DNA from: an uncultured Clostridium sp. | Lineage (GTDB): Bacteria; Bacillota; Clostridia; TANB77; CAG-508 | NCBI GenBank assembly: GCA_947568535.1 | Contig: CANOPF010000015.1 | Location: forward strand, 1 to 32,524 | Direction of reading: 5' to 3' | DNA: 32,524 nt | Made by a program: the position numbers and the translations under genes | Shown: positions 16,943-24,879 of the stretch, one piece after another | Numbering within the stretch: position 1 is the stretch's first letter | How the letters are laid out: each line of letters begins with the position of its first letter | Notes under the pieces: model-generated | The model's input: the letters and a program-made list of their open reading frames with translations, nothing else | Database searches by the model: none | What the model was told of the DNA's origin: nothing

Positions 16943-17042
16943 TGATAATTCCTCCTTTTATTTTTATGTAATTATATTTTTACATTTTTTAAAATAAATG
17001 TCAACAAAAAAATACACAAAAATACAAAATTTTTAAAAACCA

Positions 17043-17071
17043 TTGTATAAAAAAAATGACTTTGATATAAT
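17043..17071 (+). promoter_or_regulatory. Promoter of the hydrogenase operon
   Basis: TTGTAT (17043-17048) and TATAAT (17066-17071) are 17 bp apart. I looked for a Rex-type TTGTTAA palindrome nearby and did not see one. Confidence 0.6.
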
Positions 17072-17113
17072 TTATTTACCAATTTAATATATATGATTAA
17101 AAGGAGGAAAAAT

Positions 17114-17596
17114 ATGTGTGAAGGTGGAAAAAGGAAAAAAGATAAATTTATAGAGCAACTCTTTTTAGAATATAAACCAATTAAAGATAATTTAATACAA
17201 ATGTTAAATGAGATACAAGAGCATTATGGATATGTACCAATGGAAGTACAAAAGGATTTATCTGAATTTTTATCTGTACCTATGGCAGAAATCTATGGTG
17301 TGGTTACTTTTTATTCAAGATTTTCGCTAAAGCCAAAAGGAAAATATAATATATCGGTATGTCTAGGAACAGCTTGTTTTGTAAAAGGTTCACAAAAATT
17401 AATGGATCGATTATTAGAGAGATTACAAATTCAGCCAGGAGAGACAACAGAAGATGGAAAGTTTTCTATAGAAGAAACTAGATGTGTAGGAGCTTGTGGA
17501 TTAGCACCAGTGTTTACTGTAAATGGAGAAGTGTATGGAAAAGCAACAGTTCAAAAATTAGATCAAGTGTTAGATGAATTGATGAAACAATCGTAA
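17114..17596 (+). CDS. NuoE-like [2Fe-2S] subunit of NAD-linked [FeFe] hydrogenase
   Basis: A 160-residue thioredoxin-fold [2Fe-2S] protein of the NuoE/HydC/HndA type. The N-terminal helical region contains IQEHYGYVPMEVQ and YGVVTFYSRF. The cluster ligands are C83 and C88 (CLGTACFVKGS) and C124 and C128 (CVGACGLAPVF). All are in the family spacing. It is the first gene of a three-subunit unit with a NuoF-like protein and an [FeFe] hydrogenase, as in HydABC/HndABCD complexes that connect NAD(H), ferredoxin and H2. ATG at 17114 is chosen for the AAAAGGAGG just before it; an in-frame ATG at 17093 lies upstream of that site. Confidence 0.93.
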   Translation: MCEGGKRKKDKFIEQLFLEYKPIKDNLIQMLNEIQEHYGYVPMEVQKDLSEFLSVPMAEIYGVVTFYSRFSLKPKGKYNISVCLGTACFVKGSQKLMDRLLERLQIQPGETTEDGKFSIEETRCVGACGLAPVFTVNGEVYGKATVQKLDQVLDELMKQS

Positions 17597-17631
17597 TAAG
17601 AACAAGAAATAATCAAATAAGGAGGATTTCG

Positions 17632-19491
17632 ATGAAAACAATAAAAGAACTTCATCAAATAAGGGAAGAAAAGAGAAAACAGTTGGATTTAAGAGTAAAT
17701 ACAAAAGCTGATACAAGAGAAAAACATATTTTAGTCTGCCAAGGAACAGGATGTACATCTTCTAAATCTCCAGAAATATTAGCAATGTTGAGAAAAATAA
17801 TAAAAGAAAAAGGAATAGAAAAAGTAAGAGTTATTCAAACAGGATGTTTTGGACTTTGTGCAAAAGGTCCTATTGTCATTATTAGACCAGAAGATACGTT
17901 CTATGCTATGGTAAAGCCAGAAGATTGTGAAGAGATTATCCAAACACATATTATTGAAGGAAAAAAAGTAGAAAGATTATTAGCAAAAGATATTGATGGA
18001 ACAAAAGTTAATCGTTTAGATGATTTGGCTTTTTATCAAAAACAGAAAAGAATAGCACTTAAAAACTGTGGTATAATTAACCCAGAAGATATTGATGAAT
18101 ACATAGCATTTGATGGATATTTTGCTTTAGAAAAGATATTAACAAAGATGTCTCAAGATGAAGTAATAGAAGAAATTAAGAAATCAGGAATTCGCGGAAG
18201 GGGTGGTGCAGGTTTTCCTACAGGAAAGAAATGGGAGTTGACAAGAGCTTCAGAAGGAAAACAAAAGTATGTAGTATGTAATGCAGATGAAGGCGATCCA
18301 GGAGCTTTTATGGATAGAAGTATTTTGGAAGGAGATCCTCATTCGATAATAGAGGCTATGGCAATTGCAGGTTATTGTATTGGTGCAAATCAAGGATATA
18401 TTTATGTAAGAGCGGAATATCCAATTGCAGTAAAACGTCTACAGATTGCTATTGGTCAAGCAAGAGAATATGGATTATTAGGAAAACATATCTTTAATAC
18501 AGCATTTAATTTTGATATTGACATTCGACTAGGAGCAGGAGCTTTTGTTTGTGGAGAAGAAACAGCTTTATTAGAATCTATTGAAGGAAAGCGTGGTCAA
18601 CCAAGAGTAAAACCACCTTATCCAGCACAAGAAGGATTATGGGGAAAGCCAACGTTAATTAATAATGTTGAAACATATGCTAATATTGCACAAATTATTT
18701 TAAAGGGAAGTGATTGGTATTCTTCTATTGGAACAGAACATTCAAAAGGGACAAAAGTATTTGCTCTAGGTGGCAATGTGAATAATATTGGATTGGTTGA
18801 AGTACCTATGGGAACAACATTAAGAGAAATTATTTATGATATTGGTGGAGGGATTCCTAATGGAAGAGATTTTAAAGCTGCTCAGACGGGAGGACCTTCT
18901 GGTGGATGTATTCCTAAAGAGCATTTAGATACACCAATTGATTATGAATCGTTAAAAGAGATTGGTTCTATGATGGGATCTGGCGGATTGATTGTGATGG
19001 ATGATACCAAATGCATGGTATCACTTGCGAAATTTTACTTAGAATTTACCGTCAGTGAGAGTTGTGGTAAATGTACACCTTGTCGTATAGGAACAAAAAG
19101 AATGTATGAGATTTTAGAGAAATTGTGTAAAGGAGAAGGAACAGAATTAGATATTTATCGACTAGAGAAATTAGCAACGAATATTCAAAAAGCTAGTATT
19201 TGCGGACTAGGACAAAGTGCACCAAATCCAGTTATTAGTACATTAAAGTATTTTAGAGAAGAATTTAAGGAACATGCAATAGATAAAAATTGTAGGGCAT
19301 TAGAATGTAAAGCGATGTCTAAGATCATTATTAACCAAGAAAAATGTAAGGGGTGTGGTTTATGCCAAAAATCTTGTCCAGTTAGTGCTATTGAAGGAGA
19401 ATTTAGAGAGAAAAGAGAGATTAATCAAGAAAAATGTATTCAGTGTGGTACATGTTTAACGAGTTGTCCATTTAAAGCAATTGGAAGTTAA
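17632..19491 (+). CDS. NuoF-like NADH/FMN subunit of NAD-linked [FeFe] hydrogenase
   Basis: A 619-residue flavoprotein of the HydB/HndC type, the NAD(H)-reactive subunit. Domains in order: an N-terminal thioredoxin-like [2Fe-2S] domain (C36, C41, C72, C76); the NuoF core with RGRGGAGFPTGKKW at about 188-201 and NADEGDPGAFMDR for FMN/NAD; an SLBB domain; the [4Fe-4S] motif SCGKCTPCR (C478, C481, C484 with C524); and a C-terminal pair of ferredoxin [4Fe-4S] motifs (CKGCGLCQKSCP and CIQCGTCLTSCP). This layout is that of bifurcating hydrogenase subunits. Start follows AAGGAGGATTT. Flanking subunit genes confirm the complex. Bifurcation, rather than plain NADH oxidation, is inferred from the family. 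Confidence 0.94.
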   Translation: MKTIKELHQIREEKRKQLDLRVNTKADTREKHILVCQGTGCTSSKSPEILAMLRKIIKEKGIEKVRVIQTGCFGLCAKGPIVIIRPEDTFYAMVKPEDCEEIIQTHIIEGKKVERLLAKDIDGTKVNRLDDLAFYQKQKRIALKNCGIINPEDIDEYIAFDGYFALEKILTKMSQDEVIEEIKKSGIRGRGGAGFPTGKKWELTRASEGKQKYVVCNADEGDPGAFMDRSILEGDPHSIIEAMAIAGYCIGANQGYIYVRAEYPIAVKRLQIAIGQAREYGLLGKHIFNTAFNFDIDIRLGAGAFVCGEETALLESIEGKRGQPRVKPPYPAQEGLWGKPTLINNVETYANIAQIILKGSDWYSSIGTEHSKGTKVFALGGNVNNIGLVEVPMGTTLREIIYDIGGGIPNGRDFKAAQTGGPSGGCIPKEHLDTPIDYESLKEIGSMMGSGGLIVMDDTKCMVSLAKFYLEFTVSESCGKCTPCRIGTKRMYEILEKLCKGEGTELDIYRLEKLATNIQKASICGLGQSAPNPVISTLKYFREEFKEHAIDKNCRALECKAMSKIIINQEKCKGCGLCQKSCPVSAIEGEFREKREINQEKCIQCGTCLTSCPFKAIGS

Positions 19492-19530
19492 AAGATAACA
19501 TCTATACAAGGATATAAAAGGAGGAAGAGG

Positions 19531-21282
19531 ATGGAAAAAAATCGAATAACCTTAACCATAGATGAACAAAAAGTAGAAGTAGAAGAAGGAACTACGATAT
19601 TGCAAGCAGCAAAACAAGTAGGAATAGATATACCTACTCTATGTTTTTTAAAAGACATCAATGAAGTAGGTGATTGTAGAATGTGTATTGTTGAAGTAGA
19701 AGGAAGGAAAGGATTTGCTACATCATGTATTCAAAAAGTAGAAGAAGGAATGGTTGTTCATACTAATACACCAAAAGTTATGGAAGCAAGACATGTTATA
19801 TTAGATTTAATTATTTCTAATCACACAAAAGATTGCCTAACTTGTACTCGTTCTGGAAATTGTGAATTACAACTCTTGGCAACTAAATTTAATATTTCCA
19901 AAGTAGAATTTGAAGGAGCAAGAACAGAGCATGAAATTGATGATGTATCGCCATCAATAGTAAGAGATTTCAATAAATGTATTTTATGTAGAAGATGTGT
20001 AGCTGTTTGTAAAAATGTCCAGAAAATAGGAGCCATTGATTGTATGAATCGAGGGTTTGATTCTTGTATTTCTACTGTTGGAGATTATAGTTTAAATGAG
20101 GTGAATTGTACATTTTGTGGACAATGTATCGAAGCGTGCCCAACAGGTGCCTTACACGAACAAGAAACAATTGAGGATGTGTGGATTAAATTAAAAGATC
20201 CAGATACTTATGTCATTGCACAAACAGCACCAGCAGTAAGAGTTGCTTTAGGAGAAGAATTTGCTATGCCAATAGGGAGCAATGTGACAGGTAAAATGGT
20301 AACTTCCTTAAAAAGACTTGGATTTGATAAAGTATTTGATACCAATACAGGTGCTGATTTTACTATTATAGAAGAAGCAAATGAATTAATACAAAGATGG
20401 CAAGAAAATGAATATTTACCTATGATTACCTCTTGTAGTCCTGGTTGGGTAAAATATATAGAAATGAATTATCCAGAATTATTACCACATTTATCTACTT
20501 GTAAATCACCCCACCAAATGTTTGGTGCTTTATTAAAAACATATTTTGCTAAAAAAGAAGGAATTGATCCGAAAAAAATTTATGTTGTATCCATTATGCC
20601 TTGTATTGCTAAGAAGTTTGAGAGACAAAGGACTGAAATGAAAAATAATGGACTTTGTGATGTAGATAATGTCATTACGACACGTGAACTTTCTAGAATG
20701 ATTAAACAAGCTAATATTGAGTTTACGCAGTTAGAAGATAGTGAGTTTGATCATCCAATGGGAGAAGCAACAGGAGCAGCAGCAATTTTTGGAACAACTG
20801 GTGGTGTTATGGAAGCAGCTCTTCGTACAGCACAAGATAGATTAACAGGTATGGATTTAGAAAAAATTAATTTTGAGCAAGTTCGTGGTGGTGAAGGCAT
20901 TAAAAAGGCAAAGGTACATATAGCAGGAAAAGAGATTCATGTTGTTGCTACTAGTGGTTTAGCTAATGCAAAAGAAATATTAGAAGAAATAAAAGCAGGC
21001 AAAGCAGATTATCAATTTGTAGAGATTATGGCCTGTCCAGGTGGATGCATTATGGGAGGAGGTCAACCAATTAAAAGTTCTAAGTTACGTTCAGAAATGG
21101 ATGTAAGAAAATTGAGGGCAGATGCTCTTTATACCATTGATGAAAAAAGTACAATTCGAAAATCACATGAAAATCCTATTGTCAAGAAAATTTATGAAGA
21201 ATTTTTAGAGAAACCAGGAAGTTATCGAGCTGAGAAGTTATTACATACGACTTATCAGGAAAGGGAGAAATATAAAATTTAA
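19531..21282 (+). CDS. hydA: [FeFe] hydrogenase catalytic subunit
   Basis: A 583-residue iron-only hydrogenase that forms or oxidises H2 at the H-cluster. Domains in order: a plant-type [2Fe-2S] domain ([15 protein letters not shown]); the His-Cys3 [4Fe-4S] motif H98, C102, C105, C111; a two-cluster ferredoxin domain ([11 protein letters not shown] and [14 protein letters not shown]); and the H domain. The H-cluster motifs are TSCSPGW (C302), MPCIAKKFE (C358) and [12 protein letters not shown] (C502, C506). All four cluster ligands are present. The first motif has Ser303 where many family members have a proton-relaying Cys. The C-terminus includes a small-subunit-like tail. Start follows AAAAGGAGG. 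It is the last hydrogenase subunit gene; maturases (HydE/F/G) are not in the window. Confidence 0.96.
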   Translation: MEKNRITLTIDEQKVEVEEGTTILQAAKQVGIDIPTLCFLKDINEVGDCRMCIVEVEGRKGFATSCIQKVEEGMVVHTNTPKVMEARHVILDLIISNHTKDCLTCTRSGNCELQLLATKFNISKVEFEGARTEHEIDDVSPSIVRDFNKCILCRRCVAVCKNVQKIGAIDCMNRGFDSCISTVGDYSLNEVNCTFCGQCIEACPTGALHEQETIEDVWIKLKDPDTYVIAQTAPAVRVALGEEFAMPIGSNVTGKMVTSLKRLGFDKVFDTNTGADFTIIEEANELIQRWQENEYLPMITSCSPGWVKYIEMNYPELLPHLSTCKSPHQMFGALLKTYFAKKEGIDPKKIYVVSIMPCIAKKFERQRTEMKNNGLCDVDNVITTRELSRMIKQANIEFTQLEDSEFDHPMGEATGAAAIFGTTGGVMEAALRTAQDRLTGMDLEKINFEQVRGGEGIKKAKVHIAGKEIHVVATSGLANAKEILEEIKAGKADYQFVEIMACPGGCIMGGGQPIKSSKLRSEMDVRKLRADALYTIDEKSTIRKSHENPIVKKIYEEFLEKPGSYRAEKLLHTTYQEREKYKI

Positions 21283-21302
21283 ATAAAGAAAGGAAAAGAA
21301 AA

Positions 21303-21929
21303 ATGAATGCAATTGTTTTAGATAACCCATTAATTGAACATAAATTATCCATTATCAGAAATAAAAAAACAGGAACAAAGGAGTTTAGAGAGGTCATTGG
21401 AGAAATAGCAACTTTTTTATGTTATGAGGCGATGTCAGATGCTGTATTAGAAGAAGTAGAAATAGAAACACCTATTTGTAAGGCAAAGGTACAAACATTA
21501 AATGAACATAATTATGCTTTTGTGCCTATATTGAGAGCAGGAACAGGTATGTTAGATGGATTAGTAAAAGTAATGCCAAATGCTAAAATTGGTCATGTTG
21601 GTTTATATCGAGATGAAGAAACATTAAAACCTATTCGTTATTATTATAAAATGCCAAAAGATATTGCTAATCGAGAAGTAATTGTATTAGATCCAATGCT
21701 AGCAACAGGAGGTTCAGCAAGCGATACGATTACTATGTTAAAACAAGATGGAGTAAAGAAAATTAAATTTTTATGTATTCTTTCTGCACCAGAAGGAATA
21801 AAAAAGTTACAAGAAATACATCCAGATGTCCAGATATATACAGCGACAATCGATGAGAAACTCAATGAATTAGGATATATTGTACCAGGATTAGGTGATG
21901 CAGGGGATAGGATTTTTGGAACAAAATAA
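21303..21929 (+). CDS. upp: Uracil phosphoribosyltransferase
   Basis: A 208-residue UPRT that salvages uracil with PRPP to UMP. The N-terminal [39 protein letters not shown], the PRPP loop DPMLATGGS at 130-138 and the C-terminal uracil-binding [17 protein letters not shown] are all standard. It lies 20 bases after hydA with its own ribosome-binding site (AAAGGAAAAG), so it is probably cotranscribed with the hydrogenase genes; there is no obvious metabolic reason for that pairing. Length is exactly typical. The hairpin after it is better placed to end a minus-strand transcript. Confidence 0.96.
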   Translation: MNAIVLDNPLIEHKLSIIRNKKTGTKEFREVIGEIATFLCYEAMSDAVLEEVEIETPICKAKVQTLNEHNYAFVPILRAGTGMLDGLVKVMPNAKIGHVGLYRDEETLKPIRYYYKMPKDIANREVIVLDPMLATGGSASDTITMLKQDGVKKIKFLCILSAPEGIKKLQEIHPDVQIYTATIDEKLNELGYIVPGLGDAGDRIFGTK

Positions 21930-21930
21930 C

Positions 21931-21963
21931 AAAAAAATGCCAAAAGGTAAACCTTTTGGCATT
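21931..21963 (-). terminator. Terminator facing the minus strand, after the Asn-rich ORF
   Basis: A 12-13-bp stem (AATGCCAAAAGG at 21936-21947 with CCTTTTGGCATT at 21952-21963) has an A7 run on its left side, which reads as a T7 run on the minus strand. No T-run follows on the plus strand. It thus fits a minus-strand gene reading in from the right, though it may also end upp transcripts weakly. Confidence 0.75.
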
Positions 21964-21968
21964 AAACA

Positions 21969-22073
21969 TTATCTACAATTATTATTATTTTGTCTTTCGT
22001 TGTTATTACGGTTTTGATTGTTGTTATTATTATTGTTGTTGTTGTTTTTGTTTTCTTTATTTTTCTTTGACAT
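21969..22073 (-). CDS. 34-residue asparagine-rich small protein
   Basis: A short ORF starts at ATG 22073 and ends at TAA 21969-21971. Twenty of its 34 residues are asparagine, including ten in a row, with a basic start (MSKKNKENK), a Gln/Arg/Glu-bearing middle and a final NCR. It is preceded by a good ribosome-binding site (GGAGGTG), a possible TTGTAA-16-TATAAG promoter, and followed by a T-run terminator in the same direction. Those signals on both sides argue for a real gene rather than a chance microsatellite. No function can be assigned; unstructured Asn-rich proteins occur among spore-coat and other small clostridial proteins, but that is only an analogy. It is divergent from murD. Confidence 0.6.
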   Translation of the reverse strand: MSKKNKENKNNNNNNNNNNQNRNNNERQNNNNCR

Positions 22074-22131
22074 GAAAAGCACCTCCATTCAAGTTTCAAT
22101 AATATTTTTGCCGAAAAAATCTAAAAATATA

Positions 22132-22159
22132 CTTATAATAATTTGTCTTTTTTTTACAA
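22132..22159 (-). promoter_or_regulatory. Possible promoter of the Asn-rich small protein
   Basis: On the minus strand, TTGTAA (plus 22154-22159) and TATAAG (plus 22132-22137) are 16 bp apart. It interleaves with the divergent murD promoter. Confidence 0.4.
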
Positions 22160-22171
22160 ATGGTGTATAAT
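22143..22171 (+). promoter_or_regulatory. Promoter of murD
   Basis: TTGTCT (22143-22148) and TATAAT (22166-22171) have 17-bp spacing, about 70 bases upstream of the murD start. It overlaps the divergent promoter of the Asn-rich ORF. Confidence 0.6.
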
Positions 22172-22241
22172 GTGACAAAATAAAGGAAAAATTTTTATCA
22201 CTTTTCGTAGGGCAAACGAATAGGATAAGGTGGAGGCAAAA

Positions 22242-23642
22242 ATGAATGTTAAAAATGATAAATTAGAAGAATTTAATCAATACATAAAATTCAGAAAAGT
22301 GGCTATCATAGGAATGGGAGTTAGTAATTTACCATTATTAGATTATATGTATGAGAAGAAAGCAAGAGTAACTATTTTTGATGAAAGAGATATAGAATCA
22401 ATTCCTAAAGAAATTATGGATAAAATAACAAATTATAACTTTTCTTTTTATTTAGGAAAAAATTGTTTGGAACAGTTAAAAGGTTTTGATATAATTTTTC
22501 GTTCACCAAGTTGCTTACCAACTAAATATGAATTACAACAAGAAGAAAATAGAGGCGCAATTGTTACTACTGAAATTGAAATGTTAATGAAGATGTGTCC
22601 TTGCAAAATAATAGGCGTAACAGGAAGTGATGGAAAAACGACAACGACTAGTTTAATTCATAGTATTTTACAAAAAGCAGGTTATCATACCTTTTTAGGA
22701 GGAAATATAGGAACACCTTTATTTACCAAATTGTCGGAAATCAAGCCAGAAGATATACTTGTATTAGAGTTAAGTAGTTTTCAATTAATGGGAATAGAGA
22801 TAAGCCCAGATATTGCTGTGATAACAAATATAACACCAAATCACTTAAATATCCATAAGGATTATCAAGAATATATAGAATCGAAGAAAAACATTTTTAA
22901 ATATCAAAGTGAAAATGATATGTTAGTTTTAAATTATGATAATGAGATAACCAGAAATTGTGCCAAAGAAGCAAAGGGAAAGGTAGAATTTTTTAGTCAG
23001 AAAGAAAAATTGGATAATGGTTGTATTATAGATGGTAGAGTAATTAAAGAATGTGAAGACAAGATTAGAAAACATATTTTTAACGGAGAAGAAGCTATAT
23101 TACGAGGAGAACATAATTTACAAAATATAGCAACAGCTATTTTAGCTACGAAAACATTGGTACCAATAGAAGATGCAGTAGAAGCAATTAAAGAATTTAA
23201 GCCTGTAGAACATAGAATTGAATTAGTAAGACAAAAGGATCAGATAAAGTGGTACAATGATTCAGCAAGTTCATCTCCTTCTCGAACGTTATCTGGATTA
23301 AATGCTTTTGACGAAAAAATTATATTAATTGCTGGTGGTTATGATAAACATTTAGATTATGAACCACTTGCTAAGCCAATTGTACAAAAAGTAGGAACTT
23401 TGTTATTAATTGGTCAGACAGCAGGTAAAATTTTTGAGGTAGTAAAACAAGAATTAGAAAATCAAGGCAAAGATTTAATGATATATATGTGTGAAGATTT
23501 GAAACAATGTGTAAATTTAGCACAAAAAGTTGCTAAACCAGGAAATGTTGTTTTATTTTCTCCTGCTAGTGCTAGTTTTGATTTATTTAAAAACTTTGCT
23601 GATAGAGGTAATCAGTTTAAAGCACTAGTCAATAGTTTATAA
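22242..23642 (+). CDS. murD: UDP-N-acetylmuramoyl-L-alanine--D-glutamate ligase
   Basis: A 466-residue Mur ligase that adds D-glutamate to UDP-MurNAc-L-Ala in cytoplasmic peptidoglycan synthesis. The N-terminal nucleotide-binding domain has VAIIGMGVSNLPLLDYM. The ATP-binding P-loop is GVTGSDGKTTTTSL (K132). The Mur landmarks NITPNHLNIHKDYQEYIESK, YNDSASSSPSRTLSGL and LIAGGYDKHLDYEPLA follow, and FSPASASFDLFKNFADRGNQF is a MurD C-terminal signature. ATG at 22242 is chosen over the in-frame GTG at 22230, because GGTGGAGG around that GTG serves as the ribosome-binding site. No other mur genes flank it. Length is within the normal 440-470 range. Confidence 0.95.
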   Translation: MNVKNDKLEEFNQYIKFRKVAIIGMGVSNLPLLDYMYEKKARVTIFDERDIESIPKEIMDKITNYNFSFYLGKNCLEQLKGFDIIFRSPSCLPTKYELQQEENRGAIVTTEIEMLMKMCPCKIIGVTGSDGKTTTTSLIHSILQKAGYHTFLGGNIGTPLFTKLSEIKPEDILVLELSSFQLMGIEISPDIAVITNITPNHLNIHKDYQEYIESKKNIFKYQSENDMLVLNYDNEITRNCAKEAKGKVEFFSQKEKLDNGCIIDGRVIKECEDKIRKHIFNGEEAILRGEHNLQNIATAILATKTLVPIEDAVEAIKEFKPVEHRIELVRQKDQIKWYNDSASSSPSRTLSGLNAFDEKIILIAGGYDKHLDYEPLAKPIVQKVGTLLLIGQTAGKIFEVVKQELENQGKDLMIYMCEDLKQCVNLAQKVAKPGNVVLFSPASASFDLFKNFADRGNQFKALVNSL

Positions 23643-23699
23643 AGAAGAACGTTTTATGATTTTATACATATAATATAAAAAATAAAGGGAGGTTATTCT

Positions 23700-23990
23700 A
23701 TGTATAATGAATCATATGACGATTACATAAGAAGTATTTTGGGCTATCCAAACTATGGCAATAATAGTTTTGAAAATACATGTCCAGTTATGCCAATGAA
23801 TGATAGAAATACTGAATTAGAAGCTTGTTATCCAGAAATCTATAAAGTTGTGTATCCAATGATTAATAAGGCTTGTAGTAGTAATACTAGACCAGTAACT
23901 TCAGAGTTAATTGAGGAGTTAACAAATGAAATTTATACATCAATAGAAATTGATAATGATATTCATGTTAACATTAATTTGACAAATTAA
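23700..23990 (+). CDS. Small protein of unknown function, part A
   Basis: A 96-residue acidic, tyrosine- and asparagine-rich protein that I do not assign to a named family. It has no signal peptide or membrane segment. Notable parts are YDDYIRSILGYPNYGNN near the N-terminus, LEACYPEIYKVVYPMI in the middle and VTSELIEELTNEIYTSIE near the end. The middle portion looks like a helical domain of the sort seen in small clostridial proteins with disordered ends. A strong AAAGGGAGG precedes the ATG and a TATAAT lies at 23669-23674, so it may have its own promoter after murD. The next ORF is in the same frame and starts directly after this stop codon, so the two may be one broken gene. Confidence 0.6.
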   Translation: MYNESYDDYIRSILGYPNYGNNSFENTCPVMPMNDRNTELEACYPEIYKVVYPMINKACSSNTRPVTSELIEELTNEIYTSIEIDNDIHVNINLTN

Positions 23991-24266
23991 GTGGGAGGAA
24001 CAACAGGAAATAAAAATGTAACAAATAGTGTAAGAGCAGAAAAAGTAAAAGAAAATAGAGGGGAAGATAGGCAATTTAGAAATAAAGGTTTACAAGATTT
24101 AATTAGAATTTTATTGATTAGGGAGTTATTAGGAAGACCAGGAAATCGTCCACCAATGCCACCACATAGACCTCCTATGAGACCACCATTTCCACCAGGA
24201 GGACCAGGGCAAGGACCACGACCACCAATTATGCCAAGAAATGCTTACTATGATTTATATGAATAA
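23991..24266 (+). CDS. Proline-rich small protein of unknown function, part B (same frame as part A)
   Basis: A 91-codon open frame that begins with GTG immediately after the TAA of the previous ORF and in the same frame. The first part is charged, then LQDLIRILLIRELLG forms one amphipathic or hydrophobic helix, and the C-terminal third is a proline/arginine/glycine-rich tail (PPMPPHRPPMRPPFPPGG) ending in YYDLYE. No Shine-Dalgarno fits the GTG; the only purine-rich block (GGGAGG) lies inside the ORF and leads to no in-frame start. So it is either made by termination-reinitiation at TAAGTG, or by readthrough, or it is the 3' half of a gene split by a nonsense change. A terminator follows. Function unknown. 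Confidence 0.5.
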   Translation: MGGTTGNKNVTNSVRAEKVKENRGEDRQFRNKGLQDLIRILLIRELLGRPGNRPPMPPHRPPMRPPFPPGGPGQGPRPPIMPRNAYYDLYE

Positions 24267-24286
24267 AAAAATTTCAAAAAATTTCT

Positions 24287-24322
24287 ATATATGCAAAATT
24301 TAATTTGCATATATTTTTTTTA
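24287..24322 (+). terminator. Terminator after the proline-rich ORF
   Basis: An 11-bp stem (ATATATGCAAA at 24287-24297, TTTGCATATAT at 24304-24314) runs into eight T. Typical intrinsic terminator. Confidence 0.85.
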
Positions 24323-24367
24323 TTTAGTAAAAAATAAAAATGAGAAAATTTGAAAGGTGGTTAAAGA

Positions 24368-24814
24368 ATGAAAGTCAAAGAATGTATGTGTAATGATGTA
24401 TGCTGTGTAAAACCAGATACGCATTTAAATCAAGTGGCAAAATTAATGAGTGAACATCATGTTGGTTGTATTCCCGTATGTGATGATAATCATTGTATTT
24501 GTGGTATTGTAACAGATAGAGACATCTTGCTTCGTGCAGTTGCGTGTGAAAAAGATACAAAAAATTGTCCAGTAAGTGATGTAATGACCTGTAATGTATG
24601 TACTTGTCAGGAAGATGATGAAATGACAAATGCACAAAGCAAGATGTCTCAAAATCAAATAAGAAGGTTGCCAGTTTGTGATAAAAATAATAAAGTAGTA
24701 GGAATATTAACATTAGGAGATTTAGCACAAAATGAAAGAAATTTAGGAGTACAAGAAGTTTGCCATACTATAGAAGGAATATGTAATGGTAACCAACCGC
24801 AAAACGCTGAATAA
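24368..24814 (+). CDS. Cysteine-rich CBS-domain protein
   Basis: A 148-residue protein made of a tandem CBS pair. CBS1 runs from about 1 to 60 (ending ICGIVTDRDILLRAVA) and CBS2 from about 65 to 122 (DVMTCNVC ... RRLPVCDKNNKVVGILTLGDLA). CBS pairs usually bind adenine nucleotides or other ligands. This one carries 16 cysteines, many as CxC, CC or spaced pairs (KECMCNDVCC, VGCIPVC, HCIC, CNVCTC), far above usual for cytoplasmic proteins, and a short tail with two more. No catalytic domain is attached. Metal or redox sensing is possible but only inferred. RBS AAAGGTGG. It is flanked by a terminator upstream and ytvI downstream. Confidence 0.85.
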   Translation: MKVKECMCNDVCCVKPDTHLNQVAKLMSEHHVGCIPVCDDNHCICGIVTDRDILLRAVACEKDTKNCPVSDVMTCNVCTCQEDDEMTNAQSKMSQNQIRRLPVCDKNNKVVGILTLGDLAQNERNLGVQEVCHTIEGICNGNQPQNAE

Positions 24815-24828
24815 ATACTTGTGAAAAA

Positions 24829-24848
24829 GAACGGATAATATTCCGTTC
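24829..24848 (+). promoter_or_regulatory. Inverted repeat between the CBS gene and ytvI
   Basis: GAACGGA (24829-24835) and TCCGTTC (24842-24848) form a perfect 7-bp inverted repeat with a 6-base centre. A weak T-run is absent, so it may be an operator or an mRNA hairpin rather than a terminator. Confidence 0.35.
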
Positions 24849-24879
24849 GTTTACATACAATATAGAGAGGAGGAAAGAG

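Noticed and set aside
16960..17113. Rex operator before the hydrogenase genes
   Set aside because: No TTGTTAA-type palindrome was seen in the promoter region.
21936..21963. Hairpin directly after upp as the upp terminator
   Set aside because: The T-run is on the minus-strand side; nothing T-rich follows on the plus strand, so it fits the Asn-rich ORF better.
22010..22070. Simple trinucleotide microsatellite only (GTT/ATT repeat)
   Set aside because: A start codon, Shine-Dalgarno and terminator in the same direction frame it, and non-repeat codons are interspersed, so a small gene is more likely.
24375..24728. 117-residue minus-strand ORF opposite the CBS gene
   Set aside because: Its composition mirrors the CBS gene on the other strand; there is no independent start signal and the CBS frame has clear domain motifs.
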